A stretch of 64,000 nucleotides of DNA. Origin: Reticulascus tulasneorum (lineage: Eukaryota; Ascomycota; Sordariomycetes; Glomerellales; Reticulascaceae). The stretch is taken from NCBI GenBank assembly GCA_001557505.1, contig LSAX01000002.1, forward strand, positions 2,356,001-2,420,000. The letters run 5' to 3'. Positions 48,801-59,796 of this stretch are shown here, piece after piece; position 1 is the first letter of the stretch; the number at the start of each line of letters is the position of its first letter. The notes under the pieces were generated by a model. The model was not told where the DNA came from and searched no databases. It worked only from the letters and a program-made list of their open reading frames with translations. A program made the translations under genes and the position numbers.

Positions 48801-51800
48801 TTGCTCGTTTCATCTTTAACTTTGATGACCGGTACTCCACCATGTCTGACGGCGGCATGTTAGGCCATGCGCATATTGAGAATACTCTTCGGCTCTATGT
48901 TGAGCTACTCCAGATTTGGATCGAAGAGATCAGACAGAAGACGAGAGACGCGTCTACAGAACAACCCGAAGGTGGCGACAAGCGGGGGGTGAAACTTGAT
49001 CTATCGGGTATCTGGGCCGAAGTTGACCAGGCCGAAGCTCACGGCCTGTTTTTCTTATGCTCACAATCTCGCAGAGTGCGATCCTTTGCCATTACAGTGT
49101 TGCGTCTCATTACTGAGTTTGACAAAGCCCTGGGCAAGAAAATAAGCCAAGACAAGGACAACTTGAGGGTCATTGATATTCTGGAGAATGACTCCATGCA
49201 AGTGATGAACTTCAAAGACGAGCACCTCTCTGTCGGCGAACGAGCTCGATTAACGCAACGAGGAATACAGAACAGCAATAAGGAAGGCGCCCTTGTGGAG
49301 CTGTGTACGAGCGAAGTGTCTTATGACACGACGCTTTGGTTCAAGCTTTTTCCAAACCTCATGCGCATTGCATTTGACAAATGCCCCTTCACGGTTACAA
49401 TTGGTCGGGACCTAATATGCAACAGGATACTACAGATGTACAAAGCAATTGTACTTCTCTCGGAGCCGTCCAGAGGTCTCTATTATGGATCTGACCCAGG
49501 AAGTGCCCGCTTTGCAGGCCGAACACCAACAACGCAACCCGAGATACTAGTAGAGCAGTGGAAGTTGTATCTTATATTTGCTTGTACAACCCTAGCAGAC
49601 ACAGGTAGCCAGTTGACGAATGCCTCCCAAGGAGCACAACATAGCAGGAAAACCTCGAAGCCAAACTCAGCCGACAAGATTGTTTCGGCAAGAACACTGT
49701 TCAAATACTTGATACCTCTACTATCTGTTTCTTCCGCATCTGTCAGAGACGCGGTCGTACTTGCGATGGGCTCAATCAACATCCACATTTACCGCACATT
49801 GTTGGAAGAATTAGTAGGCCAAGTGACTCGTTGCAATGACGAGGCTCGGGCTCGGATACATCAACGAACGAACAGCAATCCCCGTCGTAACCGAAAAATG
49901 GATCTTCTTAGGACCGAGATCACGCACGTGTATAGGCTGACATCTGATTTTCTGAAAGAGCCGGACGTGTATCAGGATGACTGGATCCTCACAAACCTCG
50001 TTACATACACCAGGGATCTTAAACTGTTTCTGATGGATGGCGAAGTGCAGATGGACTGGGAATTTCAAAAATTGCGTCGTCATTACTGTGGTCTGATGGA
50101 GGAGCTTTTTGAAGGGATCAACAGGACTAAGGACCCCTCCAGGTGGATGACCTTTGAGTCGAGAAAATCTGCCTTTTCCCTCATGGAAGACTGGTGCGGG
50201 TTCTCTCCAAACCAAAATCAGATTCGAGCGAGGGAAGACTCGATGCGGCAATCGCTCATTGATCAGCAGACACTCGGTGAACGAGGGACAGTGACGGCGG
50301 CCATGGAGCATGAGAAGCGAAATCTCCGAACTGCAGCCCTTAGCGCGATGGCTGCTCTCTGCGGTGGACCGATAAGCATTAACACGGAGAGTGGCGTGAC
50401 ACTGCAGTTCGACATTCGCAGAATGCTGGCTTGGGTCGAAGCCATCTTCAACTCTGACAGTGCCCGAATGAACGTCATCGGCCGCCGCGCGTTACAAAAC
50501 TTGATTGTGCACAATCAAGAATACCCGTATCTCTTAGACCACTGTATCGCTCGCTGTTACTTGTCCGATATCCCGAAAGTACTTGAAAGCTACTTTGCCG
50601 TGGTGACGCAAGTTCTCCTGGAGCACCTCGACTATCCTTCTCCATTCTGGAAGCTTCTCGGGCTCTGTCTCTTTACTCTCGGCAATGACCAGAGTGAGAT
50701 CAGATCCAAATCCGCAAAGGTTCTCAGGGCCCTTGAGGAGAGACAGCAGCCGACTCGAACCTCGAAGATACAAGACTATGATATTAGCATTTCTGACAAG
50801 ACCAAGGCTGTCTATAAACTGGCTCAATTTGAAATCTCCAAACGGCTATCGAAGCAACACACTGAACTGGCGTTCCACATTTTCTCCGAATTCACGCTAT
50901 ACTTCAAAGATCTTCAGCCTGCTTCTCAGCGAAATGTCGTTGCCGTAATCCTGCCTTGGATCCAGTCAATAGAGCTGAAGGTGGATCCCAATGGCGGCCC
51001 AATCGCCGAGTCCTATGTCATTCTCGCAAATCTCCTGGAGATTACCATCAAATCCAGCGGCGCCCTGCATAACGAAGTGCAAGCTCTGTGGCAGGCTCTC
51101 GCGACTGGTCCGCATCCAGGCAATGTACGGCTCATCCTCGACTTTATTATCTCGCTCTGCCTGGAGCGCCGGGAACAAAACTTTGTGGCTTATGCCAAAC
51201 AGATCGTTGTCTTCCTCTCAAGCACCAACAGTACACCTGGAATAAAAGTCGTTGAATTTCTACTGATGCAAATCACCCCCAAGGCTATGGTGCCAAATGA
51301 GAAGAGGGAGGCAATACCACCCCCACCTGATATCAGCCAGCTCCCATATTGCGCAGATCTGGCAGAAGCACTTCCCATCGGCACGAAACAGGCAGGCTTC
51401 TCATTGGGCCAGCTGTCTCTTATTCTTTTGGTAGATCTGATGGTCTCGCCAGTTCACTTGACTCCTGACAACGTGCCGGTTCTTCTTCAGGTGGTCACAG
51501 TTCTATGGGATCACTACACGCCTCTTGTTGAGGAACAAGCTCACGAGATGCTTGTGCATCTCATCCATGAGCTTGTCATCTCCCAGCTGGATGAGCACAC
51601 CCCACTGGCCGCTAAGAAGTCCATCGAGGATTTGATAGATTTAATTCGTCGACACGACCGATCTGTGGTTTGGGAGTATGGGGACAGCAACGGCAAATCC
51701 GATGACCACGACAACAAGGTTCCCACAAGCATGGAGTATCTTACCTCTGAGATCGTGAAGACGTTCGAGATGACATACCCAGGCATCAAAGACCAGTGGA

Positions 51801-53761
51801 GCCGGCTCTCACTCACTTGGGCAACCTCGTGTCCCGTTAGACACCTTGCCTGCCGGTCTTTCCAGATATTCAGATGTGTTTTGACATCGTTGGATCAGTT
51901 TATGCTCGGCGATATGCTTGCACGTCTGTCTAACACTATCGCCGACGAGGACTCGGAAATCCAGACATTCTCGATGGAGATTCTGACGACTCTGAAAACC
52001 TTGATTGTCAAACTTGATGCTGATAAGCTGCTCACCTTTCCTCAGTTGTTCTGGACAACATGTGCTTGTCTCGAGTCTATCAACGAGCGAGAGTTTCGGG
52101 AAGCTCTCGATATGCTGAACGAATTTCTCGGCAAAGTTGACTTGAGGTCACCGAGTGTTCGCCGATTATTGTCTGATGGGCAACCATCGCGATGGGACGG
52201 GGTCTTTGAGGGTCTCCAACCCTTACTTCATAAGGGCCTAAGGTCCTCAATATGTATGGAGCCAACTCTGAGCATCATCGACAAACTGGTTCAGTTGCCG
52301 AGCGATAATCTCGTGGGAGATGACAGTCGCTTGTTCTTCGCCATCTTGGCTAACTTCCCACGTTTGCTGCATGAGATGGAGCAAAAGATCCCCAACAGCA
52401 AAACGCTCCAAGCTGCCGAGACCCTTTCCGCAGTTGCCGAAGAACAAGGATATGGAAACATTGCGGAAGTCCTCGAGGACTATTTGTCCTTCAAATATCG
52501 CAACAGTAGGGACTTCTTGATACAGCTTTTCGGGGCTCTACAAGTCCACTTCCTTCCAAAGCTTGACTTTCAGATGGTCACATTCTTAATGGGCATGCTC
52601 ACGAACTCGATATCTTGGGTCAAAGTTAAAACAATGAGCCTTCTCTGTGTCGTCATTCCAGAAATTGACATGAGGAAGCCCGAGCTCGCCGGCCATGGAT
52701 CTGATCTTATCTCGCCGCTGTTGAGGCTCCTTCAATCTGATTATTGCATGGAGGCATTGGAGGTCCTTGACAACATCATGACAATGTCGGGCAGTGCTAT
52801 GGACAAACAGCATCTTAGAATGAGCATGACTCGGTCTACTTCAAAGACTATACGGAAAGAGTATGAGCGAACTCAAAGCTTGTTTGGCATCCCCGAATCA
52901 TCCGGGTGGGCCATACCAGTACCCGCGAAAAGGACCGACTCGACTCGCGCCAATATCCACGCCGCGTTCTATATGTGCCAAAGTGCAGAAGGCATCCTCA
53001 CAGATGCCACTCCAACGCCCGAGGTTGAGTTCCACACGGAAGACTTTCCATATAACTACTTCCAGCTACCCGATAGAACCGAGACCATGATGTCGGATGA
53101 GGCTCGTGGCGATGGAAATTTGGGCGACCTCGTCAACAAACTAGACAGCCTCGATGACTTCTTTGATGATCCTGGGAACAGCCCGCCAAGTGAGGGACGT
53201 TCATCTAGGACTATCACTGAGTTCTCACCAGATTCATATGAATCTGGCGCGCAGCTGTATGACGAACAAATCTTGCCCATCCTACACCAAGCCTCAAACA
53301 ACACAACGTTCCAAAATGGGTTTACTGACAGGCCGTCGGCAATGTCAAGGGAGCCAAGTTCCAATACTATGAATCCTGGCGCTTTTAGCATTCCCGCAGC
53401 TTCACGGCCGGGACTGCACTCGCGATCCATTACATCTCCCTCTGCGCCAGCATCATATCATCCGCAAATTAGCGAGTTTACCTCGGATGACGAATATACG
53501 GAAGATGTTTTCTCTGATGCAGATGACGAGCGGCCCAACACCGGCCACGGCGACAGCTCGTTCTTCCTCGAAAACATGATCAAACCTCTGGCGCAGAGTA
53601 CGAGGTCTGGGATGCGCCGGTTGACAGGAGGACGAACTCGAGAAGGGGATCGACAGCGTGAGATATTCCGTGCTGAGCGAGCGGCACCGTCACAGCCAGT
53701 GCCAAAGCTACCGATGAACTTATTTGCTCCCAAGGTGCCACCTCAGAGCGATATGCTCTGA
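45822..53761 (+). CDS. TAO3: cell morphogenesis scaffold Tao3/Pag1 (Furry family)
   Basis: Giant HEAT/Armadillo-like scaffold of the RAM/MOR pathway that supports NDR kinase (Cbk1/COT-1) signalling for polarity, hyphal growth and septation. Proposed exons: 45822-45825, 45958-46742, 46793-53761. They total 7758 nt, giving 2585 residues, a normal fungal length. The 50-nt second intron has a textbook GCTAAC branch point. Removing it restores EYALHVLFTSFIAQAEDKLN and then DPAFDQSITALGHIARPKPK, the Furry N-terminal signature. The remaining 2300 residues form one open frame of helical repeats with a Ser/Pro-rich tail. The 5' end is the weak point: the frame is open back to a TTTGTAG acceptor at 45957. 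The best start is an ATG in good context whose exon ends one base later with GTCAGT, a non-ideal donor. Confidence 0.93.
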
Positions 53762-54307
53762 GTAGGGGGTCGGGGGATTTGCAGATCAGAACTGCGTCTT
53801 TAATTCCTGATATTACTTGTAATCGATGACTCAAGATTGGCGGGGTTTGTCCAAATGTGACACAGGATAGGGCACTTATTGCAGATATAGTTATGGACAT
53901 TGGACATGGAACCCATGGAGTGTGTAGATGGGCTTGAATGTAATCTTATGAATGAATGGCTTATGGCAAATGGGGGTTGTGCGTTTCGCAGATACCGAAT
54001 ATCATTATTCATGATAAGTAACGACTTTCCCCTCGTCCTTCAGTCTTTCACAATACATATCCTCTCTATCTTGTCTATATGTAAGAGAGCTTTCCCTCCC
54101 CAAGCTTTCTTGTGTAATTCAGGTGAGGGGGAGGCCGTTATCGATAAAGCAAATAGCTTGCCATAAATTCCGCTAAGCCCAAAGCAGGATTGCGGGGAGG
54201 CGGTGGGGGATGGCAATAACTTTTATTTCTTAAGAGGCTTCAAGATGTAATTGAAAGATGCTGCACCTGCATGTGAGAATTGGACATAATCCTCTCAAGC
54301 ACCAAAA
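53762..54307. promoter_or_regulatory. Tao3 3' region and URB1 promoter
   Basis: 546 bp separate two co-directional genes. An upstream out-of-frame ATG lies at 54258, 50 nt before the URB1 start. I see no PAC or RRPE ribosome-biogenesis element that I would trust. Confidence 0.55.
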
Positions 54308-57300
54308 ATGCCTAAACGACACTCCCACGGCCCAGATGGCCAAACACCCTTCAGAAAAAGGCAAAAGGTTGTCCATGAAGCGCCTACCTCGGAAGAAGTC
54401 CACACAGCTCGGCAGCTTCGACAGCTGCTCACGTTCGACCAAGATGTGCGCCGCGCACGGCATGGTAAGCGAATATGAGCCCATTTGGGAAGCGCAGCTA
54501 GCTTACAGACTCAATACAGGACTGCAGTCTTTCAAAGTCTTTCTCGATGGCCTTGGTACAGCCGACGAGGGCCGCAGAGAACGACTAGACCTTCTCACCG
54601 AGTATCTGGAGGCAGCGACACCGAGAGACACGAGCAGCGATGCGGTCTATCTTACGGACATAATGGATATGTGGGTATATGCTTCCGATGTCAGCAATGA
54701 CAGCATTCTTTCAGCCGTACCGGCTGTTCTAGCTCTTTTGGTGCAAACCATATCGAGCTCCATGGACCTCCTGCCACACGCATTGGGGATTTGCCAAACT
54801 CTCTTGCGAGAACGGCAGCAAAAGCTCATATCCAAGAATCTCTCGGCCTCCAAAGGAAGCGGATTCATCATATCTCCAACATTGAGACTGCTCAGAGAGA
54901 TGGTGTGTCTCGATGGTGGTGTGCTTGCAAAGCGGGTGTTTCGAGCCCGAGACTTCACTTTGGCCAGCCTGGCTCGGAACTTAGAGATCAAGCATGGTAC
55001 TGAAGGAGTTGAGGATGTGACGAAGCCTTCAGTGCGAACAAATTCGATCAGATTGTTGTTGAGTTTTCTTAAGTACCTCAACTCCGACGGAAAAAAGGAA
55101 CTTTTAATGCAGAAAGAGGTGTTCTCACACTTGACCTTTCTCATTAAGGATGATCCGCCTTATCTACTCTTGGAGATGTTTGAGATTCTGAAAAAACACG
55201 TCTTGGTAGACGACAAACTCCCTCGCGAGGTCAAATTCAGGACCTTCAACACCAAGACCCTGGACCGACTTGCCGCTCTGTACAACTACAGGCACGACGT
55301 AGAAGGAGACGGGAAACCTTCGGTGAAAGATTCTGTGCACGGATTCCTAATGCATACTTGCACCACTCCAGGAGCCGGCATTCTATACTCGGGGACTGGC
55401 TTGTACCCAAGGGACCTTGAACAAGAGAATCTGCAGTACAGAAAGAGCGGGGATGACTCTGGTCTGGAGCATATCGCCTGGATGGATAAGTTCAAGGATG
55501 AGCTACCTGTTTCGAACTTTGTTCTGTCGGAGTTCATCCAAAAGTTGCGACCTTGGTCCAGTATGAAACACAGTGAGCTGCTTGTGGCCATCTTCGCGGC
55601 GGCCCCTGAACTACTGGCAAGCTACTTCTTGAATAACAAATCATTCTCGTTCGAGCCAAAGCTGTCAATGACGTGGCTTGGATATGCAGCATTCCTCTTC
55701 AACACCATACAATTGCCCATACCGGCATATTTTGGACACAAATCAACTTACGCAAAAGTCCCTCCCCCAACATCCATCACGCTTGACAACATCATACCAT
55801 TACCACTAAAGCAAAAGGACCTCGTCAGGTGTCTAAGCTACAAGTCCAACCTCGTTTCCTTCTTTGCGATCCGAATTCTTGTTCTGGCAATACAGAAGTT
55901 AGAAAAAGCACTTCGAATGCACAAGGAGGCCGCTCAAGAAGGAAATCGGACGCTCTGGGATAACGCGGCACGAAGGTTAGTTGACGAGTTTTGTCAAAGA
56001 ATACCGGATATGAAGGAGGTGATTAAATGCTATAAATCGACATCAGACGACAGCGTTCTCCAAAGAGAGGCAGCAAGTAGTCTTTTACAGCTGTACTACG
56101 GCGTCGTTCCCCAACTGGCTCTTATGGCAAATTTCGACGTGTCACCTTTCCTCGTAAGTGCGCTTGGTCGACTTCAGAAACAGAGAGAAGACCCCAAGGA
56201 CCAAGCTCTTAGTTTGATGGAGTTGGAGAACTTGCTCGTCATAGCGGGCTTCTCACCGGGAATGAGATGGTTTGCCAAGGCTGACGGCTTGCTTACATCT
56301 CCTTTCATTGCCTTGCTAAGGGTCATGGATAGAGCACCCGAAGGGGTCTCTTTGTCAAGACTCGAGGAGGTGCTAAACTCTATTGCGTTGCAAAACCAAC
56401 TGATCCTGAAAAGCACAGGATTGGCGCCTCTGTATGAGGTCACTCGAAAATTGGCGCAATCCGATCCAGGCATCGATTTGGAACCTGTGTGGGCTTTCCT
56501 CGACAACTGCGTGAATCGGTGTGCCAGTTCACCCCTGAAGTATTTAGATCTCCTGCAACAGCTCGCCGAAGAATTGCCCGCCGAGCGCGGGATAAAAGAA
56601 GTTGATGGAGCTTCTGTTAGCTTGATCATTCTTACTATGACGGAACAGCTACCCTTCGTTGCTGGAGCAGGGGCAGCTGAAGACAACCGGCACACATTTG
56701 CCAGATTTATATCCATATTTATCACTTTTGCACGAGAATCGGATGAGGATGGGCAGGTTTTAGACATGGTCGCCAAGAACATGAATCGGTCGTACAGCAC
56801 GGAACCGGATATGTCTACGATAGACTCACACGACCCCGTCGGCATCTTTCTTGCCGGTACCGTGAAGCGGCAACAGAGCAGTAAGGCCTCCGAGGCAGCG
56901 GGTGCCGATGGAGTTGATGCCTCAGAAATACCGCGGCCGAGCCTGCATGAAATCAATGACACCGTTCTTGAGGATATGCTTAACGTACCGTTTTCGTCCG
57001 AAAGAGACAATGCGGCGTTACTCAAATGGAGCTCCAAGGAAGTGGATGATCTCGTCGAAGAGGGGCACGCGGCTGCTCTAATACGTTTACTATTGTCGGA
57101 GCATTTTAGTATTCGCCAAGAAGCCCTTACAAACATCTTGAAGATGGCAGCTAAAATTCGCGAGTCCTCATATGAAGAGAAGGACCAAATATGGCTACTA
57201 CTTTCGGAGCTAGCGGAATCATCAAGAGGACAGGTCACTCATGGCCCTGTACCATCTGCACTTGTGGCGTTCGCCATCCACAGTCTGGAAGTGCTTAGGA

Positions 57301-57797
57301 ATCCGACACATTGTCTGTATCCGAAAGTGAACAGCTTCCTCACTCGTGGGCCTGTCTGGGCATCTGACAAACTTCCACTCGCTCACGATATTTTCCACGG
57401 CGAGCCATCTGATGATGACAAGTACTACGCCGAGCTCAGCTGGCTGCTATCCTACCTTCTTGATGCCCTCCGCACCACGGCAGATCTTTCGACGTTCCAT
57501 ACCAAGAAATGGTTCGAGAAGATCTTCGCCCTTGCAGGTAATCCGTATCTTCGAGCAAATCTGAGAAACCGAATACTGAAGATATTGTACCGGGCTACCT
57601 GCATTGAAGGAGGAAGCACCACCCTGGTCACAAGATTCGGGATTATGAGCTGGCTGGAGACCCAAAAAGCTGGCTGTGAGAGCATTGAAGATGAGGCCGT
57701 GTATAAAGCTCTAATGAGGCGTGTGTGGATCACTTGCGACCAGAAGAGGGTTGCTGAGTGGAGCAAGCACAGCATACCGGATTCTCTGGTCTCCTGA
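54308..57797 (+). CDS. URB1: 60S ribosome assembly factor URB1/Npa1
   Basis: Nucleolar scaffold of the earliest pre-60S particles, part of the Npa1 complex acting on 27S rRNA. Two exons: 54308-54464 and 54520-57797; the intron is 55 nt. The total is 3435 nt, giving 1144 residues. The first exon opens with a basic, nuclear-type stretch (MPKRHSHG, then FRKRQKVV) and QLRQLLTFDQDVRRARHG, which joins to LQSFKVFLDGL. The N-terminal URB1 domain (about residues 55-390) and the C-terminal domain with SSKEVDDLVEEGHAAALIRL are recognisable, with helical repeats between. I prefer the ATG at 54308 over an upstream ATG at 54258. The latter reaches the second exon only by reading through the intron in the wrong upstream frame. 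Convincing by family length and motifs. Confidence 0.92.
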
Positions 57798-59707
57798 TTA
57801 AATAGCTTTCGATAAAGGAGAGTGTGCCCCGAAGCAAAGCATCAAGCTCAGGACAAGGCATCTTACATCAGAGGCATCATCCTCTCGCATAGCTGTGTTT
57901 TCGTTTCGCCCGCTTGTTTAGTTACACGACCCGCTCAAAGCGTTGACTTGGGGATTCCTTGAGCCCAGCGGGGTATTCCAGCATTCTGGAGATTCGTTGG
58001 CTTGGACATCGTCATGATCTTGCCACCCTAGGGTGAAGATGCCGTACTACCCTGGTCGGGGGCGCCGTGGCATGAGGGCTTCAACACACGGGAGCCTCAG
58101 CTCTGAGAGCAGGGCGATGGAGTTTGCGGTGCCCACTCCAGGAGAATAGAGCGGACCCAGACAGACAAATGGGAGTTGCTCTGGGGTGTATTTGAGTATC
58201 TACCGTGGGTATGAGTTTGGGACGCATAATGAGGCGAGATATCACGGACATATGAAGGAAATGTATGTGTGAGTGTCAGTGCCTACCCCTTTATAATACT
58301 CGAAATGCACGAAAGTTTCTGGTCACACTTTTGTTTGCCTGGACAAGCCCAGGAGATTAGGTGGCTAGAAACACGACATGACAGACACAACTTTCCCAAT
58401 TTCCGTTTGAGACCCTTGAATTGCCAACCACGGCCAGCTGCAGGGCAATAATAGCTTTGGCCTCCGCTCCGGAAGTTGGCCTGAGGGAGCGTGCAAGACA
58501 TGACATGACAGGTAGCAAAGTATGGAGACGAGGGGTTTATCTCGATTTGTTGTACACGTGCAACTCTCAACACACACAGCGATGACTACTTGCCCGTTAG
58601 GGTAGGGATATTCAGGCCTGCTACGCATCGGGCACTTGGAGAAGCCAAGGCATTGCGCGATGGAGGTTGCCGAGAGGGATGTTCCAGCCAAGCAGCCAAA
58701 CAACCCTACAATTTTACGACACACGGGAGAGGGTTGGTTGTGAATGCGGACCGGGTTGGGAGCCTGAGTATCGTAGCCGAGAGCACCGGGGTTGTCCAAA
58801 GGGGGAGCCATAGCTTGAGAAAGGTACCCGTGACCTATTCAAGGCAGCATACAGCCTAGCTATAATTGCAAGGCACCGCTAGAACTGCCCGTCCCTAGGT
58901 ATGCTTCCACTGCATGCCGGTGCCTTAACTCGGTGGCTTGTCCCTCTCTGGGGCGTATACTTATGGCAACCTACAGCGGTCATTCAGCAGTGCAGTGACC
59001 ACCTATTTGGCCCTGTGACCGTGCCTCGCCATGCGGCTAGGTACAATTTGTAGGGGTATCCATTCAGCAGCATACTGGTAAGAGAGGTACTTTACCATCA
59101 AGTAGAATGGCCGGCCAGCCAGCCCGCGCCCCCCCTGCCTGCCTTCCATATTATTGCTTGCTTGACCCCCCCTGGTTCACCTTTCACCTCAAGGTTTTTG
59201 GGAAAGCACCGTCCGATCAATCGGTGCAGTGCAGTGCAGTGTTGTCTCGTCTCCAACAAAAACCTCCCTTTGACCTCTTATTCGTACTCAAAACTTGATC
59301 CGACGTTCACCACTCGCATTCCTGTCCCCTCATCATACCACTTCCACCGCGCAGTATCTTATCATCTCCGCAACCCAAAAATTCCTTATCGATATTCCCA
59401 TCTCATCTCCATTGTTCCCCGTCAACAACTGTCAGGCAGTGCGACTGGTGCCTGACTACATACATCCAGTACCTTCTCTCGACTCGCCCGACCATCACCT
59501 TTTCCCATACGACCTACCTCGACCTCGACTCTTTGCCTGCCTCATCTCACACCTTCACCTTCGTCACCCTCTCTTGGCGCTCCAACTTCCCCGCAATCAA
59601 TCTTCGTGCTCGGCCTGCCTCGATTGCTACCTGCGCATGCGAGTCTTGTCGTCGGTGCAAATCCTCTAGCCACAGCCTTCAGATGCGCCTTGCATCCTCT
59701 CTCTATT
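57798..59707 (+). promoter_or_regulatory. promoter and pyrimidine-rich leader of the 4E-T-like gene
   Basis: About 1.9 kb separate URB1 from the next start codon. From about 59240 to 59700 the plus strand is strongly CT-rich, as in many fungal promoters and leaders. Three perfect tandem copies of GTGCA lie at 59224-59238. Two short ORFs precede the main start (59637-59669 and 59683-59796). The part from 57798 to about 59200 shows no gene. Confidence 0.6.
59637..59669 (+). other. upstream ORF 1 of the 4E-T-like gene
   Basis: ATG through TAG encodes ten residues, ending 38 nt before the main ATG. It matters only if transcription starts upstream of it, which the CT-rich leader suggests but does not prove. 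Confidence 0.4.
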
Positions 59708-59796
59708 ATGGCCGTCCGTTACTCTGCAGAAGTCCTCCTTCATTTACGAGAGTCGCCGTTATGTACCAAGCCAAGCAACCTTCCGGCACCAGATGA
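59683..59796 (+). other. upstream ORF 2 overlapping the main start
   Basis: A 37-codon frame begins 25 nt before the main ATG, in a different frame, and ends inside the first coding exon. Its start context is weak (C at -3), so leaky scanning to the main ATG (A at -3, G at +4) would be expected. Confidence 0.4.
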
